Counted from the first letter of the stretch, positions 44,239-54,973 are shown. The stretch: 64,000 bases of DNA from Trichomonas vaginalis G3 (GCF_026262505.1 NC_067205.1:24151585-24215584), one strand, 5' to 3'. Made by a program: numbers and translations. The notes: a model not told the origin generated them from the letters alone.

Positions 44239-44725
44239 TAATTATTTTTGAAGAACTGAAGGTGTTACCATGTTACCATGTGCTACCAGGTTAATTAACT
44301 TCTCTGAAAAAATGAGACAACATGACATTTTGACAACAGTCCTGGAAATAAATTTTATCGTTAATGTTAGATCTAACCTCATTTCTAACCTCATTTCTAC
44401 CCTCAAGATTTACAAACGTTTAACGTGATATACGTTATGAATTCGTGAAATTTTATATATTAATGTTTACGTTAATGGTTTCAGGTTATTCAATAATGAA
44501 TTATTTTTGAAGAACTGAAGGTGCTACCATGTTACCATGTGCTACCAGGTTAATTAACTTCTCTGAAAAAATGAGACAACATGACATTTTGACAACAACA
44601 CAGGAGGAAGGTATTTATGAATTATTTTTGAAGAACTGAAGGTGCTACCATGTTACCATATGCTACCAGGTTAATTAACTTCTCTGAAAAAATGAGACAA
44701 CATGACATTTTGACAACAACACAGG
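44239..44725 (+). repeat. Iteron array upstream of the primase, copy 2 (three units)
   Basis: Units at 44239-44338, 44498-44617 and 44618-44725 share TTGAAGAACTGAAGGTG and GACATTTTGACAACA with copy 1, but the boxes read GGTGCTACC/GTTACC instead of GGTGTCACC/GGTCACC. Between units one and two lies a spacer with the palindrome GTTAGATCTAAC (44366-44377), repeats of CTAACCTCATTT, and a second copy of the GGTTATTCAATAAT motif. Confidence 0.9.
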
Positions 44726-44738
44726 AAATTTGATGCAG

Positions 44739-44783
44739 TCCAAAAATAAAGTTAGTTTTAAAATTATTTTTATTTTTTTATTC
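44739..44783 (+). promoter_or_regulatory. Primase gene promoter region, copy 2
   Basis: TCCAAAAATAAAGTTAG then TTTTAAAATTATTTTTATT, 8 bp before ATG 44792; matches 8370-8412 and the KilA-N upstream region. Confidence 0.6.
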
Positions 44784-44791
44784 CTATATAA

Positions 44792-47104
44792 ATGACAGCA
44801 ACAAACAACAACAGCAACTATATCGTTTCTGATGAAAAAGTTATTGATTCATTAGCTGAGGAATTAGTTGTGGCAGAAACTAAAACCCTCAACGAAAGAA
44901 TTGGTGAAAACAAGATTGATTTACATAACTACCTCAAACATGATGGAGGAAGAGGAAGGAAAACTGGTATGGCTTTATTAGTAAATAAAATTTCAAATTT
45001 AACGATTATAGATGTTGATATCAATAAATCGTACAATGATGAACTTAAAGAAACAGTTAGAAAAGATATTTTATCAAAACTTTCGGATAAAGATGTTATC
45101 GTTAAAACCGCTTCAGGAGGTCTTCACATTTATTGCAACACTAATTTCTTCTATTCAGTTTCGAACAGAATGATTAAATGTTATTCCTGCAATGATTATG
45201 ATATTGACATAATGACTTCAATGGATGAATCAAAGCGTTCTTTAGTAGTTATGGCTGATTCAAGAGTTCGCAAGAATGCAACAGAACCAATCAATACATA
45301 CTCATTCATTCGTGGAAGTTATGACTCGACCATAACCAGAACAGTGAATGATATATTAAATGATTTGAATATTAAGGTAAGAGTTGAACAGAAGAACGAA
45401 GAAATAAAGACTATCATGAATGAAAACAAAGATGTAAACATTGACGATAAACTTGCCCAGAGCATAATTGATGGCATCAATGATTTTGAAGTACATAATG
45501 ACGGTGGAAACATGAATTTAGAAAAAGAAGTTACATTATTCACACTGTTTCAAGCAATTAATTCGTTACCTAATCATTTAATTAATGAAGCCTACGATAA
45601 CGTTTATAACTTCTGCAGCTTAACAGAAAATGCAAAAAGTAATTTTGAAAAAGCACGTAGTAGATATGCACATTTAATGACTTCTCCATTTGTTTTAGTG
45701 AAGATTCTAAAACTATACTAAAAGGAATATTATGATGAATACGTTTTACCTTTATTACGTAAGCCAAAAATAACATTTGATATCAAACTTGATGACTCGT
45801 TTTTGATAACAGATATTAGATGCAGGGCTGAAAATCATCAGTATAAAAACAGTTCTGAAGTAATTGAGGATTTATCACGTGTAATCCGTTTTGTAGATTG
45901 TGGAAACAAATATTTCATTCAAAAGGACTATAATATTCATGATAAAATGAATCAAATATCATTCGTTCTTCAATCAAACATGAAAGAGTCACTTAAAATG
46001 ATTAAATTATTTAAAGAAGAAGGTAAAACCATAACAGCATGGGATGTACTACTAAATCAATTGTCTTCATTAACCGTTAAGGGTGTTTGCTTTAAATCTG
46101 ATTCCCCAGATGTTTTCTCAACGTTTCAGGGTTATAAATACAACGTTCTCGAAAAGCCTGATTACTCAAAAATTGAGATGTTTATAGATTTCATTAAAGA
46201 AGCCATATGTGATAATAATGATGAAGTGTATAAATACCTTCTCGGCTGGATTGCATCAATGATTCAACATCCTGGAATCAAGAATGAAACAGCAATTATT
46301 TTGAAAGGACTTCAGGGAACAGGTAAAAACAGATTTACAGACATTATTTCTGAACTTCTCGCTGGTTATTCAATCAAAAACATTACTGAAATAGGTGAGC
46401 TAACGGGTAATTTCAATTCAGTAGTTGAAAATAAAATGTTTCTTGTACTTAATGAACTCAAGAATGTAGGTGAAGATAGACTCGCAAACTTCAACGCTTT
46501 GAAATCAATTATAACGGATAATGAGATTAGAATTAATGAAAAGAATCAACCCAGAAGAACAGCTCAGAACGTTGCAAACTTCATTTTCGTAACTAATAAC
46601 GTTTACCCTGTCAAAATTGAAGTTGGAGACAGAAGATACGTAGTTTTAAGAGTTAATGGTAAATTCAAGGGTCAATTTGATTACTTCAAGAATTTAATGG
46701 ATTCATGCACAAAGGAATTTTATGATAATTTACTAACATATTTTATGCAATATGACCTTTCATCATTTAATGTACGAATCATACTGATGACTGAAGCCAA
46801 ACAAGATTTAATTGAATTATCAACAAATCCTTTAGATGTATGGATAAATACACATTATGATGAATTGTGTGCAGGTATGACGTGTAAAAATGCTCTATTC
46901 TGCAAACCATCAGACATGAAAGACAAGAATTTTCAAATGAGCATTAAGGATAAATGTGATAGGAAACATAGAAGAATAGACGATAAACAAACATGGTGTT
47001 ATGTTTTGAAAGAAGAAATGAAAGGATTATATAAACAGGTTGAACCAAACGATAATGAGGATTCATTTACTGATGATGAAATACCTGTAAATGATGCTTT
47101 ATAA
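44792..47104 (+). pseudogene. Primase-polymerase / SF3 helicase, one nonsense codon
   Basis: One reading frame of about 770 codons with a single TAA at 45719-45721. N-terminal primase part: IIDVDINKSYND near residue 72 and SGGLHIYC near 108, the acidic and histidine motifs of archaeo-eukaryotic primases, plus a small C-x2-C (KCYSC). C-terminal helicase: Walker A GLQGTGKNRF near 506, Walker B LVLNELKN near 550, motif C FIFVTNN near 597. The tail has CKNALFCKPSD. Such D5-like proteins drive replication of large DNA viruses; here the gene lies between inverted iteron arrays. Confidence 0.9.
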
Positions 47105-47140
47105 AGTATGATTTGAATTTATTTTTGCATTAATCCTTCT

Positions 47141-47474
47141 GTGTTGTTGTCAAAATGTCATGTTGTCTCATTTTTTCAGAGAAGTTAATTAACCTGGTAG
47201 CACATGGTAACATGGTAGCACCTTCAGTTCTTCAAAAATAATTCATAAATACCTTCCTCCTGTGTTGTTGTCAAAATGTCATGTTGTCACACTTTTTCAG
47301 AGAAGTTAATTAACCTGGTAGCACATGGTAACATGGTAGCACCTTCAGTTCTTCAAAAATAATTCATAAATGCCTTCCTCCTGTGTTGTTGTCAAAATGT
47401 CATGTTGTCTCATTTTTTCAGAGAAGTTAATTAACCTGGTAGCACATGGTAACATGGTAACACCTTCAGTTATT
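47141..47474 (-). repeat. Inverted iteron array downstream of the primase, copy 2 (three units)
   Basis: Reverse complement of the 44239-44725 units, about 120 bp each, beginning 37 bp after the primase stop. Its right edge runs directly into the truncated remnant of the small gene kept whole at 11258-11422. Confidence 0.93.
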
Positions 47475-47501
47475 CGAGACGTTGTCGAAGAGGAATAAAA
47501 A

Positions 47502-47822
47502 TTAAATTTGGATTGAGTTTAAAAATTCATCTTTATTAAATTCATCTCTTCCAATCAATTTATTTATTCTATTAAATTCTTTTATTTTTGCTTCACCCAG
47601 TTTAAGGATTGAACGGTAAGTTTCTAATTTTTCGATTATTTGTTTCCTCTCTTCATCGTTTTCAGTTCCATTAGTTTTATGGGCATCAGCCCCACCGCAT
47701 TGTGGCTTCTTTTTGTAATAGCATATTTTTGATTTAATTCTGTTTAGTTTCTTTTTATATTCATCGTCAGGACTCTGAATCTTAATTAAATCAGGACTCT
47801 TGACTGCTTTGTTGTCACTCAT
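47502..47822 (-). CDS. Small coiled-coil Maverick protein, 106 residues
   Basis: Intact. Basic N-terminal half (EYKKKLNRIKSKICYYKKK) with CGGADAHK, then a helical half (QIIEKLETYRSILKLGEAK). ATG is preceded by AATTTTTTTATTTCGTAAG. It lies 20 bp downstream of the integrase stop side and could be co-regulated. Function unknown. Confidence 0.6.
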   Translation of the reverse strand: MSDNKAVKSPDLIKIQSPDDEYKKKLNRIKSKICYYKKKPQCGGADAHKTNGTENDEERKQIIEKLETYRSILKLGEAKIKEFNRINKLIGRDEFNKDEFLNSIQI

Positions 47823-47841
47823 TTCTTACGAAATAAAAAAA

Positions 47842-49368
47842 TTAAATATTATTTAAATATAATGGAGTAATAAAATAAATTGGAATTTCTATTAATTTAT
47901 TGTCAACTTCAACTAATGCATTGCCGTTAATATATCTAACAAATTCAGCTATTGTGTCAAATCTTCGTCTTCTTTTTGTCATTGATTTATTAGTTTTTCC
48001 ATAATCGAGATGAATCAAAACTTTATCCCCTTGTTTAAAATTCATGAGCCCCGAATTAATTTGTTCACGTTTAACATCATTTAACCTTTCCATTTGCTTT
48101 CTAATATATTCCCATTCTTTTGAAATATCATTTTTCATTTCCACTGGTTTCATGTTTATAGTTCTATGCCATGTATTATTGTAATAATATACTAACTGTT
48201 GTATGATGGAGTCATGATTTCCATCCCAGTATATCTGACCGTTAACCCCTAACGCATCTCTAAGAGTTCTCATTACCGCATCAACTATTTTATTATGAAA
48301 CGTATATGGAGAGGATGAAAAGAAAAAATTAATTTGTGGGAAATAATGAGTCATAGCTGCCTGAAATCCTTTATCACCATCACCCCTTATATTATCTACT
48401 CTTTCATGATCTAGTAAGTATTGTATAGCTCTTCTTGTTTCCTGTTCTGTTTTCCCTTTCACTGGAATGCAATATAAATATCTAGTGTTAATGTTAATGG
48501 CAAATAAATAAGTAACGTTTCCTTTTGAATATTCCAGATGATCGATTTCGTATGAATATGGATATGGTGCAAATGAAGGGCGACTAAATTTTTCCTTTAA
48601 CGGTTGAATTTTTGGGTCAGTTGGTTTATTTAATATCTTGAAACCCTTTTTAAAATCTTTTTGTTTCTTTAATGTTTGAAATGGATATAATAAAGTGAAT
48701 GATGAAGGATTAACTGAAGGAGGAGGTGGTACTGTCGTTGGAGGTTTTGGTGTTGCAAGTGGTTTAATTTTATCTGCTTTGATTTTGGATGATGAAGTTT
48801 TGGAATTCATTCCTCCTTTCATTAATTCTGGATGTATTCTATTCATTTGTTTTAAATATGCTGTATATAAAGGTTTGATATACTTTCCCGCTTCGAGTTT
48901 ATGTTGAAGGATGAATTCCAAAAGTTGATCTTCATTTAAAAGTCGGGCTGAATATGGTTTAACTAATGAATCATAAATTAAAGCTTGTGCATCATTTATG
49001 GTCTGAAGGACCTGGGCGTTTTGTTCCTTTGGCTTTGGTTTTTGCGGCTCAGGATTATATAAATTATATAATTCATCAATATCTTCTTCTGTTAATACTT
49101 TATTTTTGAAATCTTTCAACTGTTTAAGTTGTGATTTAGTTTTTCCCTTTGAATATTCATTATTTTTAATTTTGTCTTTAATTTCAGAAATTATTTTATT
49201 ATGATATTTCAAAATTTCATTTTTATAATATGGATAATAATATTCCATATCATCACCCGTTATATTATTATTATATTTTTGGAGATATGATTTTAATTCA
49301 TAATAACTAAGAAAATTTTGATTAAGTACTAAATCATCAATTAAATTTTTTAAATCTGTGTTATCCAT
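47842..49368 (-). CDS. INT: Retroviral-type integrase (Maverick INT), 508 residues
   Basis: Intact. N-terminal helical region (1-200), a proline-rich linker (KPPTTVPPPPSVNP), then the RNase H-like core: first acid in YEIDHLEY (about 276), second in RGDGDKGF (about 330-332), third position in HNKIVDAVMRTLRDALG (about 363), where the usual Glu is Asp in both copies. A C-terminal SH3/chromo-like barrel follows (GDKVLIHLDYG ... FDTIAEFVRYING). It would insert the element and make the 6 bp duplication. Start ATG 49368 follows ATTTATTTTATTTTTATA. Confidence 0.92.
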   Translation of the reverse strand: MDNTDLKNLIDDLVLNQNFLSYYELKSYLQKYNNNITGDDMEYYYPYYKNEILKYHNKIISEIKDKIKNNEYSKGKTKSQLKQLKDFKNKVLTEEDIDELYNLYNPEPQKPKPKEQNAQVLQTINDAQALIYDSLVKPYSARLLNEDQLLEFILQHKLEAGKYIKPLYTAYLKQMNRIHPELMKGGMNSKTSSSKIKADKIKPLATPKPPTTVPPPPSVNPSSFTLLYPFQTLKKQKDFKKGFKILNKPTDPKIQPLKEKFSRPSFAPYPYSYEIDHLEYSKGNVTYLFAININTRYLYCIPVKGKTEQETRRAIQYLLDHERVDNIRGDGDKGFQAAMTHYFPQINFFFSSSPYTFHNKIVDAVMRTLRDALGVNGQIYWDGNHDSIIQQLVYYYNNTWHRTINMKPVEMKNDISKEWEYIRKQMERLNDVKREQINSGLMNFKQGDKVLIHLDYGKTNKSMTKRRRRFDTIAEFVRYINGNALVEVDNKLIEIPIYFITPLYLNNI

Positions 49369-49391
49369 TTATATAAAAATAAAATAAATGT

Positions 49392-49466
49392 TTAAGGGTG
49401 CCCACCTCTTTGAATCATAGTATCAAAACCATCATTAACGGTTCCTTTTGTCTCTTCTGTGGCATT
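49392..49466 (-). other. Conserved 24-codon open stretch between integrase and polymerase (copy 2)
   Basis: Same 75 bases as 13255-13329, unchanged in translation, ending MIQRGGHP. TTTTATTTTTAATG lies just upstream. Right of it copy 2 has a 28 bp direct repeat (49482-49537) that copy 1 lacks. Confidence 0.25.
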
Positions 49467-49549
49467 TCATTAAAAATAAAATTTTAAATTCATGACTCAA
49501 CCCCTACGTTTTTAAATTCATGACTCAACCCCTACGTTTTTAAATTGTA

Positions 49550-52500
49550 TTAAATAAATGGCATACAACATCCATTTTCACAACATACAGCCTTAGTGTG
49601 TGCTCCTGTTAATGCAGTCTTACCGATTGTTAAGCGAGTCATTGACCCATTTTTAAGTTGTAAATTAATATTCTGACCATCAAATATCACTTTATCATTT
49701 ATTATATCCAAATATTTTTTAGGTGTTAATTGCTTATTTTGTCTTAAACTAACACCTTTCATTTTTTGTGCAATCTTTTTAAAATCACTCCCATCAATTG
49801 AACCGTTGAATGATGTATAACATTTAGGACATAAAGCAACCATGTTATCACCTTGTTTCTCAATTGCTAAACCCAATAACTTCTTCTCATGTGCTTTTTC
49901 TTCAGCTTTATTCTTTAATTTAGGTTTAAATTTCTCATCAAAACAGAAGAAATCAAAAGGTGCGAATTTGAAAATGTTTTTATCATAAAATTGTTTATCG
50001 TAACAATTGCTTGAAATGCTTGAGTGTTAGGAAGATTTGGATCGCCAGCGATTGCCCAATAAGATGAATCAGTATCACCTTCAATGAAATGAAAACGATT
50101 AACATCCATGCATTTATACATAAAATCATAAATGAAAACTAAATACCAGTATTTAGCATTATCTAAAGTGAAGAATGCCTCTTGTAAACATGTATCACAT
50201 CTATAAAATCTATCTTTAAGCATCACTTGATATGTATCTTCACCTATTTCTCTTATGTTTTTAAACTTATTTGACATACATGCAACGCGTGCCTTCTGTG
50301 CATTCATTATTTTAGTCTTTGCGTAATTTTGTGTATTCATTGCATCGTAACCATATGATCCTTAAGCGAAATCTTGCAAAATAAACTTTTTCCTTTATTT
50401 CCTTCTAATTCAGCCTTTTGTCTTTCGTTCATAAATTTGTTCGCAAATTCATTAAAACAAGTGTTTTTCGTAAATGTTAAAATTGATTGAATGTCATCAA
50501 TGATAAAATGAAATCTGTCTATTAGATACCAAAGATAATAAGAAGAAAATGGTTGATATTGGTTGTGTGTTGATGCTAACTGAGTTAATTTCCTCTGTTT
50601 CTGGTCAACTGGTAGATTGTTTGATTTCATGTAATTATACATAAAACTGCCAATTGTTTTTTCATCTGTGATAATATCTAAGTTTCTTATTATCGGTAAA
50701 AAGTTTATGTAATCATTAATGTATTTTTCATCAATGTGACCCTTTACTTCAGCCACAATAAAGTATTTTTCTTCTTAATTATTCCCAGTGCTTTTGCTTT
50801 CTTTGTTGCTGTATCACAAATGATAACACCATTCAATCTTCCCGGCATATACATTTTATGGTCAGTATATTGAATGAAATCATGAGGATTAGATGAAAAT
50901 GATGAAGGATATAATGAATTAAAGTCAACTCCAACGAAATGAGTCATAATGTTGGAAGTGTCCTCATTTGATACAGTTTTAGTTTCTGGACTATATGAAA
51001 GTTTATTAATGTGTGTGATTCCTTTAAGATTTACTCTATGTTGAACATTTGATAGACCACCAGTAATTCCATTACGGAGAATGTGATAAGCTTCAACTGA
51101 ATCTAAAGTCATTGGTAAATTATTTTTTAATGCGTAATTTCTTAAATTGATTCTTAAACGTTGAACATCTTCATCTTTATTTGATTTCACGACATTGCAA
51201 TAACAACACATTAACTGACAATTTTCTTTAGTATGTGGTTTTTCATTATCGATTCTATCCAATGTTGGTTTATTTGCATATGTAAACGCTTTACCACACA
51301 TTTTGCATTTAGATGAAAGGATTAAATCGTGATAGTATTGAAAATCATCCATTGAAACATTATTTTTAGTATCCCTTTCTGCTATTTCATCTTGTTTCTT
51401 ATATGATTCAATTTTATATTTCCAATACTTTTTCGTTAATTCAAAACTTGATTCTATCTCTTCCTCAGGATATTTTTCATTAGGATTAAAGTCTTTATAT
51501 GCTAAAGCGTAACGAATCATTGAAGCATTCGATGATAAAGAAAGATTATGAAGCATGTCAATTTTATAAACAAATGTTTCTTCAATAATTTTATCAATTG
51601 GGTCAATCATAATTTCAACATCTTTATTGCAATAATTAATAAAATATTCTAATCTATTCTTAAAGTTTTTAGCATCATTGAGATATATTTGATAATCACT
51701 ATCTGATATAGTTTCTTGGGTTAATGCTGAATAAAATGAATCTTGAGTGAATGGTTCCTCTTTATATAATTCTTCTTCGTAATTTTCCCATGTGATGAAT
51801 TGATAAGGGAAAAAGGATTTAACACGTGTTTTATTATTTCCGAAATCTTGAGTGAATTGGTCTAATGTTCCACCCGCTATATAATTTCTGATGTCAATAA
51901 ATCTCAATTCATATGGAACGTTTGTTTTCTTTACAATGATTTGCTTAAATTGTGAAGATGAACCCAGCATTGATTTTATTTTCCATTTTGCAGTGTTTAA
52001 ATCACGAAGAATTAAATTTAAATCAAACTTTCCCGAATTAAAACCTATGATATTCACTTTATTGAATTCCTCATCTAGAAGTTCTTTAAATGCTTCCTTC
52101 TGTTTTTCATTTAATGTATGAGACAAAGTCCCCGCCGTTTGGTCCGTTTGCGACTTCAATAATTCTTCATATTGTTCAATATTTGATTTAGCAACTAATG
52201 AACAGGTTGAAAATAAAAACTCAATCCAATCAGAAATAAAAGAATCACTCGAAGTTAAGCAAAAATTCCTCGTATATGTTTTATCATTTAATTTAACCGT
52301 TGATGATACCATGAATGGTTTTAAGTAAGCGTTCAAAGTTGCACACTCAGAAAGTTGTAATTCTTCTTTAGTCTCTAATGTTTCAAAGTCAAAAGTAATA
52401 TAATATCTTGTCGGTTGATAATATTCCTGCAAATTATGAGCTAATAACCACTGATATATCTTCTGTTTCGTAATATGTGGTGCATATGGTTGCTGTGTCT

Positions 52501-53022
52501 TTTGCAATTGAACGTCTTGAATTAATCTTCCATTATTTTCTTTACATTTCTCACAATGTTTAAAAATCTTCTTTGGTTTTTCCTTTCTGGATCATCACGG
52601 ATAGAATAAACTTCTTCTTTACAATATGGACAAACTCTATAGCTGGTGAGTGCTTCAACGTCTGTTATTCTGTCAGCGTGAAGTTTTCCACATGGACTCT
52701 GTGTTAATAAAATATTTACTGTTTCAAATTCTGGATCTATCATTATTGATTCCACTAATGGAAAGTCTACCTTATTTATGTCCACGTCTTCTGGTTGAGG
52801 ATCACAATAATAGAAATCAATATTAACATTTAACATTCTCGCTAATCTCTCACTTTCTGATGAAATGTCAAACCCTTCATATGCATCTATTGCTTCATTT
52901 AAATAGCTTCTACGAGTTTTAGGATTAACACCATCAGGAATGTTATAGAAGCGTTTAAATAACCTTCTACCTTCTGCTCTAATTTGATTATCATTCATTT
53001 TAGCTGTTCCGTTTTTGTTCAT
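49550..53022 (-). pseudogene. POLB: DNA polymerase B (Maverick), full length but with several frameshifts
   Basis: About 1,150 codons. The N-terminal part (52522-53022) holds a zinc-type CPYC motif, whose partner HCEKC is reached in another frame after a one-base change near 52575. The exonuclease follows: ExoI YYITFDFETL near 52380, ExoII IIGFNSGKFDLN near 52020, ExoIII YCNKDVEIM near 51620. Then come an HNH-like zinc insertion (51180-51306), motif A DFNSLYPSSF near 50910, motif B near 50350 and motif C GDTDSSYW near 50070. Single-base losses at about 50755, 50360 and 50003 break the palm; other small indels lie near 50500-50575. Expected to replicate the element with a protein primer. Confidence 0.93.
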
Positions 53023-53044
53023 TTATGTAAGAATAAAAAAAATT

Positions 53045-53064
53045 AAAAAAAAAAAAAAAAAAAA
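53045..53064. repeat. A-run of 20
   Basis: Homopolymer in the spacer between the polymerase and the next gene's stop; preceded by AAAAAAAATTA. Likely slippage-prone, not a retrotransposon tail. Confidence 0.85.
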
Positions 53065-53073
53065 GTTTATTTT

Positions 53074-54187
53074 TTAAAGCCCATAAAATGAATTAAGAAC
53101 ACATAAATTTTTATCATCTGCGACGTGACGAATACATTTTAATTTACTCAAGAATGCGTACCCTGATACATTAAATCTAATTCCTGTCTTATTTAATTTC
53201 ACAACTTTGAAAAGGAATGTATGAATAGCTATAAAATGATGAGAAGATGTTTTATGGGTTGCTTCCATTTTTTCTGAAATAAATGAATAAATATAATGTT
53301 TATAAGTTTTCATATCTTTTATGTTCTTAATAACGAATGGTATAGACCTTTCCACTTCATCTTCCTTCGGTGCTGTTCTTTCATATGAAACATTATTAGT
53401 ATCTTCAACAATGAAACCGCAATCACACAAAATTTTATATGTTCCAATGGTTTCTTTTGATATTTTATCTAATAAATCAAAAACTTTATCAACACCTGTG
53501 CATTTATTTAAATAATAATTTGTGTAAATATCATGATCTTCTTTCTTAATCGTATTAGTTGCATACGTCACGTTTTTAAGAGCTTTTTTGAATTTCTCAG
53601 AATCGAGAGGGGGTGAAAGTAGGATACAGGGGTATTCTTCATTATCAATAAATTGTAACTTATGTTTACGAATAAATTTAGTACCTTCTTCTGAAAGTGT
53701 TTCGTCTATTTCACCATCTAATAAATTTTGTGTTGATTCTGAGACATAATTTTTATATTTTCTTCATGAGATTTCTGAACTTCTGATTCTGAAGCTGGGA
53801 TATTCATTAAACCCTCTACTTCATTTTCATTATATTTTTCAAATTCTCTTAATTCCATAATTTTTTCATCTATTTCATCTCTTATTTTTTCCAGTCTTTC
53901 AATTTCATCGTATTCATCATCTTTAATCCGTTCTTCATAATATTCAGGGAAACATCAGGTTCTTTAGGTTTTTCTTCTTCAGATGTGGGATATAAGAAAT
54001 TTATAACATCATCTTTATTCATTTTTCCATCATAATCAAACTCATTTAAAAACTCCGCGAATTTTTGACAATTTCTTAAATAATATTTATCAACCTCATA
54101 ACCCGCCTCCTCTAATATATCCTTTATTTCCTCGTTTGTGAATCCTAATGTTTTCACGTCGTTAGTTTTGACGCTCATTTCATACAA
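53074..54187 (-). pseudogene. Maverick protein of about 370 residues, unknown, two frameshifts
   Basis: ATG 54187 (MSVKTNDVKTLGF). N-terminal part (53882-54187) has FTNEEIKDILEEAGYEVD and DYDGKMNKDD; a shift near 53953 leads to a long acidic coiled coil (EIERLEKIRDEIDEKIMEL), and a second near 53752 to the C-terminal part, open from 53571 (and somewhat upstream) to 53074. That part has KILCDCGFIVED and ATHKTSSHHFIAIHTFLF. No cysteine-protease triad or other family could be assigned. AATTTATTTTTATTTTGTATG precedes the ATG in its usual place. Deleted in copy 1. Confidence 0.6.
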
Positions 54188-54214
54188 AATAAAAATAAAT
54201 TATTCAAAAATGTA

Positions 54215-54646
54215 AGACATGAATTTTTAAAGTTTATTTTTTTATTTTTTATTTCATTATGGTAGTGAATCTTTTACTCGTTTATGAGGTCTTTGATTAT
54301 GACTCCATTGATTCCATTCAGGATTTAAACAATGTTTAATTAATCGCGGAATATCTGACATCATCTATATATAGCTTCTTTTATAAAAGATAAAAAATAA
54401 ATTATTTTAAAATTAATATGTTAATTTTTTAATGCGTTTAGTATATAATATTTGGGCTGAGTGTAAATGTCTTACAATTTTGAAAATTTTTTAAATCTTG
54501 ATTTATTCAAAAACGTAAGAATAAAAACCGTCAGAATCATACATTTTTTACTTCATATGTTAAAAAAAATGATACAAAATCGCTCGATATTGTATGAATT
54601 CTTACGTTTACAAAAAAAGTCACACAACCCTTCCACATATACTACT
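54215..54646 (-). repeat. Right terminal inverted repeat, 432 bp
   Basis: Complement of 36253-36684, same length. Ends ACTACT next to the duplication. Confidence 0.95.
54257..54364 (-). CDS. Tiny open frame inside the right inverted repeat (35 residues)
   Basis: Exact mirror of 36535-36642, pointing into the element. Confidence 0.4.
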   Translation of the reverse strand: MMSDIPRLIKHCLNPEWNQWSHNQRPHKRVKDSLP

Positions 54647-54652
54647 TAGATT
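54647..54652 (+). repeat. Target-site duplication TAGATT (right)
   Basis: Same six bases as 36247-36252. Confidence 0.93.
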
Positions 54653-54824
54653 GATCAATTATGAAAGTTTAATTAAATAAAATATTAGAAATCAGAAACA
54701 ATATTATTTATATATTTTATGTTAAAGTTATAAAATTGAACTTTATTCGTAATCGAAAATCGAAATTGCAACTCAAATATTCTTTTTAGACTGAAATTAG
54801 TTAAATATCCTATTATCTAGCATA

Positions 54825-54973
54825 ATGGCTAAAAGACTTCCCATTCGCAATCATTAAGTATTAAATATGGTCATCTGAGCATCCAATTAGCAATTATTGC
54901 ATATTTCATAGTTTACAACATTATACTTGGAATTGAAACAGCTAATCCAAAAGGTATCAGCACTCTAAAATGA
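54825..54973 (+). pseudogene. Possible remnant of a small single-pass membrane protein
   Basis: ATG 54825 opens ten codons (MAKRLPIRNH) before TAA; the next frame then reads a hydrophobic helix (SIQLAIIAYFIVYNIILGI) and a polar end (ETANPKGIST) to TGA 54973. The basic start plus C-terminal helix resembles small ER tail-anchored proteins, with one frame change between. No initiator of the usual type upstream. Low confidence. Confidence 0.25.

Larger units (their letters stand above)
36253..54646 (+). mobile_element. Complete Maverick/Polinton element, copy 2 (18,394 bp)
   Basis: Bounded by 432 bp inverted repeats and a TAGATT duplication. Contents: small peptides, capsid protein, packaging ATPase, several virion-type genes and fibre gene rightward; primase-helicase bracketed by inverted arrays; small gene, integrase, polymerase B and a 370-residue unknown leftward. 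Capsid, ATPase, fibre, primase, polymerase and the terminal unknown gene each carry at least one frameshift or nonsense codon, whereas the integrase is open. Confidence 0.97.

Noticed and set aside
53045..53064. Poly(A) tail of a retroposed gene
   Set aside because: It lies inside Maverick spacer DNA between two element genes, with no retrotransposed sequence or target duplication around it.
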